Shown: positions 8,285-18,913, counted from the stretch's first letter. The stretch: 64,000 bases of DNA from Cellulophaga sp. BC115SP (GCF_009905545.1 NZ_JAAALB010000025.1:19155-83154), one strand, 5' to 3'. Program-made: numbers and translations. The notes: generated from the sequence alone by a model not told the origin.

Positions 8285-10303
8285 CTACTGCCAACTTATT
8301 CCAACTTCGTCGCTAAGAATGCTTTCTTGGTTTTGTGAATCAACGACCGAAACTTTATAGAAGTAGTCTTTTCCCTTAGGTAATCCCGAATCTTTATAAG
8401 TGTTTATACCTACAGGTAAAGTTTGGACTAAAAGGGGTGTTCTGCTTTGAGAATCGAATCGGTAGACCTTATAATTCTTGAGATTTTTGATCGCTGGATT
8501 GTCCCATTCTACAATAATAGATTGATTATCAGTGATTACTTTTAGGCCCGCTGGGGGAGGTGGTAATACCTTATTGAGTGAAATCGTAGTGGATGCACTC
8601 ATGGCGCTTTGGAAGTTGTGGTGACCAATAGATTTTACTGCATATTCATAACTTTTGCCAGCTACGCCAAGCGAATCAACAAAGGAGTTTTGGATGTCAG
8701 CCACTGAATTTTGAAAGATGATTTTGTAATCATCTAGCGCTTTGTTACTTGTTGGATTTACTTCTCGTCGATATAATTCATATCCAACTACATAAGGGCT
8801 AATAACAGTCATATCCTTCCAAATGAGTAACACCTTATTGTTTGCTTGTCGGTAAGCTGCTAGCCCAATAGGAGTTGGTAATGACAATGCTGCCGAAGGT
8901 ACTGTATAAACTGAGCTAGAATTTGGGCTTGTATTGTAGCTAGTATTAAAAGACACTACAGAGTACGAATAAACCTGTGTGGAATCAAGATTTTGAATAT
9001 TATCGGTATAGGACACTAAAGAATCTTTACTATAAACAAGGTCAGATACTTGAACCTGCTTGCCTTTGTACCCTTCGCCTCGGTATACATAGTAGCCACG
9101 AGTATTACGTTCTGAACGAGTCCAAGAAAGTGTCACTATAGTGCCTTGTTGCTTAATTGCTAGGTTTTTAGGAGATAATACCGCCTGTTCAATTCCTTGT
9201 AACATACCCGCAACTTTTACCGAAGGGTATCCTTGGTTATAAAGAGAATTCATTTTGAGGTAATAAAAATAGGTTTCAATTGGCTCAACTTTGCTGTCCA
9301 AGTACGTTGTGTCGGTTGGTTGTAAGGTGGCAATTGACTGATATGGACCTTCGAAGCTTTTGCTTCGGTAGAGCTGGAGGTCTTTTAAGGCAGTGGCTTT
9401 ATCAAAACTCCATTTTAACAAAATACCTCTACGCTGATTATCACTATCAGCTGTAAAGTGCTCAAGAATGGGAATATCACTATAAGGTTTTACATTTTTT
9501 ACTAAAATAGTATCACTAGGAGTACCCTCATTCCCAAAGGCGTCATAAGGAACAATTACATAACGATAAAGTCGTTTTGCAGAAGTTTGCCTATCGATTG
9601 TTCGAAGTATTACGCTGTCTTTTGAAGCTGTAAAAAACTTGATCACAGGGATTTCTTGCATAGAAGTTTGGAGGTAATACTGACGATATACCTTCCAGCT
9701 AAAAGGTAAATTACTACGTTTTGAAACACGCCATTCTAATCCTACAAGGTCTTCTTCGGGTACACTTTTGTTGAATACTAATTCATATTTAGGTTTTTGC
9801 ACCACAAAACGAATAGGGGCAGAGGCTTGCTCAGATACTTTAGGAGAATTACTGGTAAGGCGATACTGATAAGTTTGGTTGGTTTGTATCTCAGTATCAA
9901 AATAACCCAAACCTGCGGTTTCAAGCATCAAAGGCGAAGCATTAAACTCATAAAGAGAGTCAGAGATAATGGCACGACTCATGAGGTTAGTGAATCTTTT
10001 GAATATAGTATCGCTAGGAACTTCATAAAAAGAGTTTTTACGATGAGCTTGACGTAAACGTAAAAGTAAGCTTTGAGCCGAGCGACCAACAGTAACACTA
10101 TTTACAGGTTCCCACTCTGTGGAAGAAGCCATTTTTCGTTCAAGTTGGTAAGTAAAGTTGGCTGGAATATTTTTTCCGAAAAGAATAAAAATCCCATTTT
10201 TCCCAACATAAGTTTGCAAATTTTGTGCAAAAATGGGAGTACTCATGCTGATTATTAACAATAGCACAAGCGATGATATATATGTGTTGAAAGAGACTTT
10301 CAT
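8285..10303 (-). CDS. Secreted multi-domain fibronectin type III protein
   Basis: The 672-residue product has a signal peptide (about 1-26, ending PIFAQ) and then a chain of roughly six Fn3-like domains. Their marks recur: a Trp in strand B (VTLSWTRS, VLLIWKD, IIVEWDN), Tyr-rich strand C (GYYVYRGE, GYELYRRE, NYKVYRFD) and Tyr in strand F (VYSYSVVSFN, SYEYAVKSIG, DYFYKVSVVD). The last domain runs to the C-terminus (ISWQ), so I see no separate type IX secretion sorting domain. The gene starts 24 bases after the stop of the 2253-residue surface gene and is almost certainly in its operon, with the barrel gene first. A role as a surface adhesin or scaffold that partners the large protein is inferred from context only. 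Confidence 0.85.
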   Translation of the reverse strand: MKVSFNTYISSLVLLLIISMSTPIFAQNLQTYVGKNGIFILFGKNIPANFTYQLERKMASSTEWEPVNSVTVGRSAQSLLLRLRQAHRKNSFYEVPSDTIFKRFTNLMSRAIISDSLYEFNASPLMLETAGLGYFDTEIQTNQTYQYRLTSNSPKVSEQASAPIRFVVQKPKYELVFNKSVPEEDLVGLEWRVSKRSNLPFSWKVYRQYYLQTSMQEIPVIKFFTASKDSVILRTIDRQTSAKRLYRYVIVPYDAFGNEGTPSDTILVKNVKPYSDIPILEHFTADSDNQRRGILLKWSFDKATALKDLQLYRSKSFEGPYQSIATLQPTDTTYLDSKVEPIETYFYYLKMNSLYNQGYPSVKVAGMLQGIEQAVLSPKNLAIKQQGTIVTLSWTRSERNTRGYYVYRGEGYKGKQVQVSDLVYSKDSLVSYTDNIQNLDSTQVYSYSVVSFNTSYNTSPNSSSVYTVPSAALSLPTPIGLAAYRQANNKVLLIWKDMTVISPYVVGYELYRREVNPTSNKALDDYKIIFQNSVADIQNSFVDSLGVAGKSYEYAVKSIGHHNFQSAMSASTTISLNKVLPPPPAGLKVITDNQSIIVEWDNPAIKNLKNYKVYRFDSQSRTPLLVQTLPVGINTYKDSGLPKGKDYFYKVSVVDSQNQESILSDEVGISWQ

Positions 10304-10327
10304 AACGAATGCAATTGAAATGTTTGA

Positions 10328-13300
10328 CTATTTACATGGTTCAGTTTTACAAGGGCTCAGACTTAAATCTGCCTTTACTCCGCTAGTTCCCCCTGAGAAA
10401 CTTACACAGAATCCTTTTTCAAGACAATCATCAAAGATGGTCGAACCACAATCGAATAGTAGTGGTATTTGTTGTTTGAGGCATATCTTGTTGGAGTTGC
10501 CTAGTTTGGCATTTAGATTGGCAGAGAAATTACCTCCTTGCTTTTGTACCTGAATTTTAATGGCAGCTTCAGCATCAACCGATCCTGTTAGGCTTGTACA
10601 AGTGATAGCTTTTAGTCCATAGTCGGCATGTACTTTGGCTCTGATACCTGCCCCAAAATCAACGGTGCCAAATAAGTTGCCATAGAAATAAGCATCCATA
10701 AAGGCGTCTACGCTAAAATAGGCACTGGCAATAACTAGGTCTATTTCCATAGAGAGGCCATCGAGTGGCATAGGGCGCTCTCCTGTTACATAAAACCCTG
10801 CAAAGCCTTGCGCAAAACTACATGGAAGCTGTTTTTCTCGTACATAGGTAAATAATACACTTGAAGACTCTGAGGGAAGCGCTTGGCTGTAGCTACCAAT
10901 CAATAAACCCGCTTTTAGGACAGTTGGGTCAGGGAGTGGAACATTGCTGACAATACCCGCCGCCGTGATAATCCAACCTTGAGGGTCAAATAAGACTTGG
11001 GCTACTCCTTTCATCTCAAGTCCTTCAACTCCTTGTGTGAGCTTACTTAGGTCAATTGTACCAATTAAGCGTTTTTTCTCAATATCATAAGTAAGTTGTA
11101 AGCCCGGTAGTGAAGGTAAATTGTCTGCCTGAATTTTTTGATCTGAAGCCTTGATTTCTCCAAATACCGTAAACTTCATACGGTTGGGTTGGCTTTGTGT
11201 TCCTTTATAATTATCTAGATCTCCTTCAAAAGTGAGGAAAGACCAATCTTGATTAGAACTTGCAGTCAGGGTAAGAGCAATATTTCGGAGTTTGGTATCA
11301 CTTGCCCCTGAGCCACCGATTGGAATCGATTGTTTTGGTAGATTCGGAAATTCTGTTTCAATAGGAACAATCTTGGTTTCGGTTGGTGTGTGGATTAACG
11401 CTACTTTGATGGGCTGTAATTTTCCAGGCTCTTCTATTTTGCCAGTAGCTACAAAACGCCCATTATCAAAAGTTTGTTTATCTGTTCCTGCTACAGAAGA
11501 GAAACGAACATAACCTTTAGCTTCAAAACCGAGATCAAAAGCACTCAGTTGGATAGCTGGAGTCGATTTGACAAATTTTACCACCAACATTTGGTCGTTG
11601 GCAACTCTTTGAATACCCAATGAGCCTGAACCAACGAGTGAAAAATAATCACTGCCAGTGTTGATTGTATTAGGTTTGAAATTGACTAAGTTGAAAAGTT
11701 TATAGTTGCTACTTTCATTACTAAAAGATAGAATATCCTCACCATTGTCGAGCAATGAAATCATACTTAAAGTAATATCTTGGTTCGGAAATCCTTTGAA
11801 TTTAACAAGATCCTCTTTTTTTATCTTGCCTGCATAACCACCATTGCCTGACGGAATACTGAGTTTCCAGTGACCAGAGGCATCGCTACCTGTTTTGGCA
11901 TCATAGCCAAAGTAAATTTTGTCACCTGATACGTTGGTTTGTAATTGTGCGATTCCTGCCACATTGAGATTTTCAACCTTGAAGTCACTTATGTCGAGGA
12001 GGTTTGACCTTAGCATGAAAGTTGTAAATGGAACATCAATTTTGCCTGTCTTGATAATACCATTAGAAGAAAATATTCCTCCTTCTGTGGGAGAAATAGA
12101 CCAGTTTTTTACCTCTACACTCCATTTTCCTGCAAGCTTAAAGGTCATAGATTGACCTGTTGAAGCTTTTACTTGGTCGGCTGTTAGTTCAATTTTTCCA
12201 ACATTGAGTTTAAAAGCGGATGGATTGGCATTGGGTATTTTACAGTCTAAGCTAACATCTAAAATTATTTTGCTACCACTTATCGTAGAGGTAGCGGTTT
12301 GTGCTTGGGCATCAAAGCCAATAAACTTGAACTTGATAGGATTTCCTTGCTTATTACAAAGATTAAATTTGCTCGGAATGTCGGGTAAAGACGAAATGAT
12401 AGGGATATTCCGATTGATATTTCCGTCACTGTTGATGGCAAAATAAAATTCACTATCGTCAAACTCCAAATGGCTACTTGGATATTTGAAGGAGTTGTCG
12501 ATAACTTGGGTTAATCCATTGACAACACCCGATTGATTTCCACTTTTGACAATTGATAAATAGTAATCGCTGTTGGCAGGAACTGTTTTGGTGTTATAGG
12601 TATCGCTATAACGCATTTTCAAAAAACTATGTTGAAGACTTACTTTTTGAGAAACACACACGACCTTATTGCCTACTTTGCTGAATTCAGCCCCAAAGAA
12701 GGCAATTTTCATATCGTTGTCAAACGGCTTAAATACCGTATTGAAATTGTTGATATTGGTATTAATTTCAATACCTCCTGGGCCTTGAATGGTTCCTGAA
12801 CCGCCATTAGGTTTTGATAAGTACAGGGTTCCTCTCACTAACAAATTTCCATTTGCCTGTTTTTGAGCTTGTTCTATTTTGATAGGAAATCCCCAAAGGT
12901 CGGTGATATTAAAGTCACTTTCTTTAACATTGAGGGTAATGTTATTCGCATTTTGGGTATTGACATATACTTCATCACCGATATATGATTTTCCGTCATC
13001 AGGATTATAAGTTGCTACCACACGAGTATAAGTAGATGCTTCGGGGTACGAAAGTTTGAAGCTACCATCTGATTCGCTCTGTGTAGCATAAATACTTCCA
13101 TTGATTCCTGCGGTCATAGATACCTCTGCTCCTTTGATAGGCTTACCGTTGAGTAATACCTTTCCTGCCACAGTAAAGCCATTTTTGAGGACTACATCAT
13201 CATAGATTTGATAATTTCGACTTTCTTCATTGGTAAAGGCAATGGTTTGTGGAATATAACTTGTTTTGGCTGGACCACTTATTTTCATTTGAAGATAGTT

Positions 13301-16300
13301 GACAGACACATTCTTAAATTGTGCTTCTACCCAGCCATCTTTATCAGCATAAAAAACTTGCCCTAATATATCTACAGAAGCTTTTTCGACAGCCTTAATA
13401 ATAGTTTTGGTTATGATTTTGCCGTTAGGGTTGAGCGATACTAGCTGAGTTTCGCCCATAACTCTGAATTTAATACGGTGATTGCGTTGGTAAACCGTAA
13501 TCTTATCAAGCACTTTCACGCCATCAGGAATTGTTACCCAAGAATTTTCTTCGAAATAAGATACGTCCTTTGGAATAACATTGATTAATGAAATCTTTTT
13601 GGGAATAGCATAGGTAAAATAAGTGCCATTACTTGGGCTGCTTTCTACATAAGGGCCTTTGTCAATTTTTACATAGGCACCAACACCTTTGTTTTGTTCA
13701 TTGACGATAGTACCTACAACAAGACCTTTAGGCGTAAATGGAATTTCTTTTTGAACCAACTGAACGCCATTTTTCAACGCAGGTAATGATTCTGTGTACT
13801 GGTCTTGCGTTTCGTAATCGTAAGAAGGATGGCTAATAATGAGCTTTGATTGTAAGCCTGTAGGTAGATTATTGAAAATAACATAACCATCTTTATCCGA
13901 ATAATTACTAATTGTTTCGGTAGAGAAAAGCTTTTTAAACACCATAGAAGCACTTGCTCCTGCAATGCCGTCAGTAGCTTTATCTTTTCGGACAACTCGA
14001 TAAGATAATCTTGGCTTTGCTGGATTCATAATACGTGTAGTACTGTTTTGAAAATGGTTGTACTCACTGTTGAAAGTATATGAACCAAAAGCATTGTTCG
14101 TCTTTTCGTTGTCCTGCGAAATAAGAATACCTACAAAGTCGGAAGGGAAATCTGACTTGTCTGATTTATCTAAATTCCCATAGGTATTGTTCGTCCCAGC
14201 GTTGGGGTTAGACTGCACTGCCAGATAATACACATCAGAAGCAATCCCAGAGTGGCGAATAAGGCGCTTGAGTACCACTTTGCCTGAGCCATTGGTAATA
14301 TCTTTTGAAATAATTTCGTAGCCTTTTCCATTGTTGTCGCTTGCATAAGTATTGAGGTGCATTCCTTCGTTTTGTGGAACTCCCGCTGGGCGACTTTTCC
14401 AAGCACGTAATAAAAATACATCCATGCCACTCAAGGGACTATTGGGTGATGCTTGATTGGGGTCGCTATTAGACTTGACTGCCACCTCAATACTAAAGCT
14501 TTGAACAAGAGACAATAATGTTCCTACATTTTTTGATTCAAGGGGATAAATTTCAATATTGTCATCTGGGCTACAATAATAGGGGCTTTCTACCACAATA
14601 CGGATGTAACGATATAAGTCGCCTGTGACATAGGAAGGAAATTCACCTGACTGATTACCTATGGTCATGTTCTTTTTGACGAGCCCCCATTTGGGCATTT
14701 TATCAAAATTAATGACCATAGAAAAAGAGCCATCGTTGGTCGTTTTTCCTGTACCAATGATCATATCCGAATCTGCATATTCAGGCTGCCCATTGAAGCT
14801 ATAATTGTTTCGGATAGCCATCGAAAATGTGCCATCAGGACTAATCGAATGTTGATCTGAAATATTGTAATTGACTCCTTTGGCATTTTTCATGACATAC
14901 ATGACCTGAGCCTTTACAGTTGTGTTGGACAAAGGAGCTATATCTGTTTCGTTAGGGTCAGAATATTTACTGATAATTTTTCCTGTGAGCGTTGCCGATG
15001 GGGGAAGTGGCGAAATAACCGTTAGCGTCGTAGACTGCAAAGTATTCATAGAGGCGAAATAATTGGCAAAAAACGGCTGGGCATCCTTAATATCCATTTC
15101 GTTAGTCCATAAATAGTAGACATCATTTTCGTCGGACTTGCAAAGGAGATTTTCAAAAACAGTTTCTCCACTACTATTGGTTTTTCCAGTTCCAATCAAC
15201 TCATAGTTGGAAGATTTCTTCGCCATCATATCCACATCACGCGAATCAACCAATGGAGATGGTGCTCCCGCAGAGGTAAAACGTGTAATCATTCCCTCTA
15301 CAGGAGGGCGTATCCCTACATAAGAATTGCCACCACCAAGGCCAGGCGTATTATTGCCAATGTTAGCACCAAAATTGTTTGGAACATTGACTCCTATGCC
15401 TACTTGCCAGCTACCTGAATTGGAATAAGAGGTTTTTTTGAGACGATATAAATAAATAGTTCGATTTTCGAGAAGCTCTTTTTTATTGATGTTTTTGTAA
15501 CCTTCCTGCAAGAGTACCTTTAACTGAAACCCTTTGGCTTCGGTCTTGATAAGTCCCAAATCTATATTGCCATCTTTGGAGTTGAACATGACAGCATTGG
15601 CGTAGTCCTTATAATAAGGATTATTCGAAACAATTTTGAATATAGTTGAAACAGGCTGACCCAAAAAAGTTTTTCCTGTTGGTCCATTAGCTTCATTAAA
15701 GCCATTAACTCCAAAATCGAAGCTACCATCCGAAAGCGTGGTAGTTTGAGCAATGAGCTTTTCGTTTAATACTCTATAATCATTATTCCCTTTGGGAATT
15801 ACTTCTTGTAAATACAGTGCCAAATCGGCATTGGAAGCTTGGTAAGTGTTAGTTTTGTTAGGATAGGCATATTGCATTTTCCCTTTGATATGTCTTTGTG
15901 CAACAACCAGAACGGAATCTTTTTTCTTGAACACAAAATCACAACTTTGTTCTGCAATGACTTGGTTATTGCTTGGATCAATCTGTTGTATTTTAAAGTT
16001 GTAAGTCGCTCCGTTATTAAACCTTAATTGACCCATGTCGTCTTCCTGAAAGTAAGGACTATTGAGTGTTTTGTTGACCATTACACTTTTTTGACTATTG
16101 GTAATCAATAAGTTATATCGCTCAGGAACAGTAGCTTTTTCAGGTTTCCAGCGGAGGTAAAAGGCAATGTTTTCACCTGCTTTTATTTCGCTACCACATT
16201 TTTGGGGAACTAAAATCGCTATGGCATTATCGGTGCTGCGAACGACTGGGGTTTTATAGATAAACTGATACACTTCCGAATATCCTTGGTTTCGAAATGA

Positions 16301-17089
16301 TGTGCGACCTGTAGGGTCTACGGCTTGTACACTAAATGCATAGCTTCTACCTGCTACGAGTGAGGGAAATGATGGTCCGTAATTAAGAAAATTGACATTG
16401 GTTTGTTGCTCCAAAATATAAGGTGTACCCAAACGCATAATATTGTTTGGATTCTGACCATTTGGTAGCTCTTTAATTCTAAAAATATAGCGTGTACCAG
16501 CAGGAGCTTGCGCTGGTACTGTCCATGCAAATTGGATATTTTGAGGAGTGCTTACCATCACCTCTGTTTCATTCTGCGGACGCAAAATGATTGGAGGTTC
16601 AATACTTTGTATCGGAAAAGTATTGGAACATCCCAACGGTTCTTCGTCAGATATAGGGCGAAGTGTGGTGGGGTCATAAGCCCTCAAACACAAACGGTAA
16701 GAGCCTTCTGGGATAGCGCCTGTACGGATAAGCGTATTTTTATCTATCCCAGAAACCTGAATTTTATTAATATCAAAAATACGACTAAAGTCATTGGCAG
16801 ATAAGCGGAGGCTTTGTAGGGCATTTACGGTTAAAGTCGTTTGCCCTACAAAAGGCACTGCTTTTAGTGAAACGCCATTGTCATCGGTCAACTCTCCGCC
16901 CAAAACAAACGTGTAGCTTTGTCGAGAAAGGTTTTGTACCAGTATCACAACTTGATTACTACGAGTTTGTAAATCGGATAATGTTGTTGGATATGGAGGC
17001 AACATCGTTACCTGAATTTTTAGCGGAGATTGAGCTTGACTGAGAATACTTACCCATAGGAAAAGCATCAAGAAAAAGTACTTTTTCAT
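10328..17089 (-). CDS. Giant (2253-residue) secreted protein with Ig/Fn3-like and carboxypeptidase-regulatory-like repeats
   Basis: A signal peptide (about 1-20, ending SQAQ) is followed by a ~135-residue N-terminal domain beginning SPLKIQVTMLPPYPTTLSDL and running to LGCSNTF. From memory this resembles the TANFOR-type region of Bacteroidota surface proteins; I could not check this. Fn3-like modules follow at about 165-280 and 300-390. Several segments then resemble carboxypeptidase regulatory-like or Ig-like folds, for example GTIVNEQNKGVGAYVKI and FTVAGKVLLNGKPIKGAEVS. The C-terminal half is beta-rich without obvious motifs and ends in a Cys-containing tail (DDCLEKGFCVSFSGG, then LSPCKTEPCK). 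It lies between the barrel gene (96-base gap) and the Fn3 gene (24-base gap) on the same strand. A cell-surface structural or transport role is an inference. The reading frame is intact over 6.7 kb, which argues for active selection. Confidence 0.85.
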   Translation of the reverse strand: MKKYFFLMLFLWVSILSQAQSPLKIQVTMLPPYPTTLSDLQTRSNQVVILVQNLSRQSYTFVLGGELTDDNGVSLKAVPFVGQTTLTVNALQSLRLSANDFSRIFDINKIQVSGIDKNTLIRTGAIPEGSYRLCLRAYDPTTLRPISDEEPLGCSNTFPIQSIEPPIILRPQNETEVMVSTPQNIQFAWTVPAQAPAGTRYIFRIKELPNGQNPNNIMRLGTPYILEQQTNVNFLNYGPSFPSLVAGRSYAFSVQAVDPTGRTSFRNQGYSEVYQFIYKTPVVRSTDNAIAILVPQKCGSEIKAGENIAFYLRWKPEKATVPERYNLLITNSQKSVMVNKTLNSPYFQEDDMGQLRFNNGATYNFKIQQIDPSNNQVIAEQSCDFVFKKKDSVLVVAQRHIKGKMQYAYPNKTNTYQASNADLALYLQEVIPKGNNDYRVLNEKLIAQTTTLSDGSFDFGVNGFNEANGPTGKTFLGQPVSTIFKIVSNNPYYKDYANAVMFNSKDGNIDLGLIKTEAKGFQLKVLLQEGYKNINKKELLENRTIYLYRLKKTSYSNSGSWQVGIGVNVPNNFGANIGNNTPGLGGGNSYVGIRPPVEGMITRFTSAGAPSPLVDSRDVDMMAKKSSNYELIGTGKTNSSGETVFENLLCKSDENDVYYLWTNEMDIKDAQPFFANYFASMNTLQSTTLTVISPLPPSATLTGKIISKYSDPNETDIAPLSNTTVKAQVMYVMKNAKGVNYNISDQHSISPDGTFSMAIRNNYSFNGQPEYADSDMIIGTGKTTNDGSFSMVINFDKMPKWGLVKKNMTIGNQSGEFPSYVTGDLYRYIRIVVESPYYCSPDDNIEIYPLESKNVGTLLSLVQSFSIEVAVKSNSDPNQASPNSPLSGMDVFLLRAWKSRPAGVPQNEGMHLNTYASDNNGKGYEIISKDITNGSGKVVLKRLIRHSGIASDVYYLAVQSNPNAGTNNTYGNLDKSDKSDFPSDFVGILISQDNEKTNNAFGSYTFNSEYNHFQNSTTRIMNPAKPRLSYRVVRKDKATDGIAGASASMVFKKLFSTETISNYSDKDGYVIFNNLPTGLQSKLIISHPSYDYETQDQYTESLPALKNGVQLVQKEIPFTPKGLVVGTIVNEQNKGVGAYVKIDKGPYVESSPSNGTYFTYAIPKKISLINVIPKDVSYFEENSWVTIPDGVKVLDKITVYQRNHRIKFRVMGETQLVSLNPNGKIITKTIIKAVEKASVDILGQVFYADKDGWVEAQFKNVSVNYLQMKISGPAKTSYIPQTIAFTNEESRNYQIYDDVVLKNGFTVAGKVLLNGKPIKGAEVSMTAGINGSIYATQSESDGSFKLSYPEASTYTRVVATYNPDDGKSYIGDEVYVNTQNANNITLNVKESDFNITDLWGFPIKIEQAQKQANGNLLVRGTLYLSKPNGGSGTIQGPGGIEINTNINNFNTVFKPFDNDMKIAFFGAEFSKVGNKVVCVSQKVSLQHSFLKMRYSDTYNTKTVPANSDYYLSIVKSGNQSGVVNGLTQVIDNSFKYPSSHLEFDDSEFYFAINSDGNINRNIPIISSLPDIPSKFNLCNKQGNPIKFKFIGFDAQAQTATSTISGSKIILDVSLDCKIPNANPSAFKLNVGKIELTADQVKASTGQSMTFKLAGKWSVEVKNWSISPTEGGIFSSNGIIKTGKIDVPFTTFMLRSNLLDISDFKVENLNVAGIAQLQTNVSGDKIYFGYDAKTGSDASGHWKLSIPSGNGGYAGKIKKEDLVKFKGFPNQDITLSMISLLDNGEDILSFSNESSNYKLFNLVNFKPNTINTGSDYFSLVGSGSLGIQRVANDQMLVVKFVKSTPAIQLSAFDLGFEAKGYVRFSSVAGTDKQTFDNGRFVATGKIEEPGKLQPIKVALIHTPTETKIVPIETEFPNLPKQSIPIGGSGASDTKLRNIALTLTASSNQDWSFLTFEGDLDNYKGTQSQPNRMKFTVFGEIKASDQKIQADNLPSLPGLQLTYDIEKKRLIGTIDLSKLTQGVEGLEMKGVAQVLFDPQGWIITAAGIVSNVPLPDPTVLKAGLLIGSYSQALPSESSSVLFTYVREKQLPCSFAQGFAGFYVTGERPMPLDGLSMEIDLVIASAYFSVDAFMDAYFYGNLFGTVDFGAGIRAKVHADYGLKAITCTSLTGSVDAEAAIKIQVQKQGGNFSANLNAKLGNSNKICLKQQIPLLFDCGSTIFDDCLEKGFCVSFSGGTSGVKADLSLSPCKTEPCK

Positions 17090-17185
17090 AATAGTAAAAG
17101 TTTGAGGACTTACTTTTTGAAAAGGGCTACTGTCTGAAACCGCCTTGATTGGGTTGTTTCAAACAGAATATGATTAATATGGGTT

Positions 17186-18913
17186 TTAGAAAAGAAGATT
17201 ATAGCTTACCTCACCTCGTATTTCTGTGTATTTGAGGTTGGTACTTGAGGCTGTTTGAGGTGAATTGCTAATCAGGAAACTGTTCAGCGCGAAGCGATGA
17301 TGTCGATTTACCTGATATGTAGCACCAAAGTTTCCATTAATAATGGTACTTTTTTCGCCTCCACGGTCACCTAACAAATAACTCACACTACCTCTTAGGT
17401 TAAACTTATTATCCTTCCACGATTTGTCAGAACCTAGGGTAACTCCATAGTTTTTGTCGCTCAGATAAGAACCTGTGATAGTGGTGTAATTGAGGGTGCT
17501 GTAAATAGAAAAATTGCTGGTATTGAAAGAAAGGTTGTAATTGAGAAATATATTTTGAGAACTCAAATTTCTTGATTTACTATCTTGAGAATAGGTATTA
17601 TTAAAATCCTGCAAATCCATCAGGTTATAGGATAGCATAATTGAATTGGATTGCTTTTCGCCCAAAATAGTATATCGTGGATTGATAGACAGGTTTTGAG
17701 TTGTTTGCGTAATTCTGATGGTATCCGAAATTTTGAGTGCATTTGGCGTTTGGTTATTCGAATAGTTGGAATAATTAATGTCTAGCCCCAATTTTTCTGT
17801 AAAATCAGTACTCAAATTAGCTGATCCAATGACTTTTTTAGATTCTGACTTTTTCTGTTTATTTAAGTTATCTCTTTGTAAACCTATACTTCCATTAAAT
17901 CTGAATTTGTTTTTGAAGATGGAAAATTGTGGGGCAATAGTGATATTTTCTATGTCGGAGTTAAAGAAGTAAGCACCCATCGTTTTGTATTCGGGGTCGA
18001 TACGCCGATACTGGAGCCGTAGTCCCCACGACCTACTTTTGTACCGAAGTGCGGTTTGAACAGCCGTGTACAGCTCGGTAGTCCCATTGACCTTGAGTAG
18101 CTGGTCGAGTGTATTTCCAGAAATGGGAAGTTTGCTTTTATCGATTTCAGCACTCGAATTAACATCCTTTGTATAGCCACTCGCCCCAGCTTCGGTATCC
18201 CACGAGAGTTTTGAAGAAAAGGAGATACGCATATTCAAACCTAAGGCAAGGTTTTCGGCTGCTGTTGTACTAGACAAGTTGGGATTTCCTTGCTGGGAAG
18301 AGACATCAAATAATGCACTTCCCATTTTATCAGATGCTTTGAGTGCGCTGATTTCGAAAAAGGTTTTGTCGGTACCATAGCCAATTTTGACAGCCATGCC
18401 ACTTCTATCAAATGCCACAGGCACTAACGATAGGGTAGTGGAGTCTAATTTGGTAGCTTTATTGAGCTGACCATACATGAATCCCATTCGGAATTTGCCA
18501 GGCGTTAGTTCTATGCCAGCTCCTAGCATAGTATGTCCGCCAAGTGTAAACTGGTTGAAGGATACATTGCGATAGCCTCCATGTAGCGTAAGCCACTTGT
18601 AAGTAGGGCTTAGTCCAAATTGAGCGAAAGGTTGTGCTATTTTACTTTCTTGATTGCTAAAAGTAAAAGCAAAAGGAATAGCAAGCCCATAAAGATTAAG
18701 GGTTGGTGCTCCTGATAATACGTAAGATGTACTTGGGTACCTTGGCGAGATACCGTTGGCAGAATAGTAAATTCCTCTTAAATCTATATTTCCTGATAGG
18801 GAGACTGGCTTTTGTTGTGATAAATTTTCAAGATTTTGCGTGTAGAGAGGTTTAAGAGAGGAAAAATACATGATAAGTACAACTACTAAACGGCAATTGT
18901 TAGAAGTTTTCAT
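17186..18913 (-). CDS. Outer-membrane beta-barrel protein, first gene of the surface cassette
   Basis: The 575 residues carry an N-terminal signal (about 1-25) and then alternating polar/hydrophobic strands with many Ser, Asn, Gly and aromatic residues. The C-terminus, EVSYNLLF, ends in Phe with aromatics at alternate positions, as in the beta-signal recognised by the BAM complex. Segments such as FSFTFSNQESK and GVTLGSDKSWKDNKFNLRGS are typical barrel hairpins. The length suggests a large barrel. It precedes the 2253-residue gene on the same strand and is separated by 156 bases from the sensor kinase upstream. A palindrome AATAGT-ACGG-ACTATT (18917-18932) lies immediately before the ATG and may be a regulatory site. 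An export or anchoring role for the large surface protein is a hypothesis. Confidence 0.82.
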   Translation of the reverse strand: MKTSNNCRLVVVLIMYFSSLKPLYTQNLENLSQQKPVSLSGNIDLRGIYYSANGISPRYPSTSYVLSGAPTLNLYGLAIPFAFTFSNQESKIAQPFAQFGLSPTYKWLTLHGGYRNVSFNQFTLGGHTMLGAGIELTPGKFRMGFMYGQLNKATKLDSTTLSLVPVAFDRSGMAVKIGYGTDKTFFEISALKASDKMGSALFDVSSQQGNPNLSSTTAAENLALGLNMRISFSSKLSWDTEAGASGYTKDVNSSAEIDKSKLPISGNTLDQLLKVNGTTELYTAVQTALRYKSRSWGLRLQYRRIDPEYKTMGAYFFNSDIENITIAPQFSIFKNKFRFNGSIGLQRDNLNKQKKSESKKVIGSANLSTDFTEKLGLDINYSNYSNNQTPNALKISDTIRITQTTQNLSINPRYTILGEKQSNSIMLSYNLMDLQDFNNTYSQDSKSRNLSSQNIFLNYNLSFNTSNFSIYSTLNYTTITGSYLSDKNYGVTLGSDKSWKDNKFNLRGSVSYLLGDRGGEKSTIINGNFGATYQVNRHHRFALNSFLISNSPQTASSTNLKYTEIRGEVSYNLLF

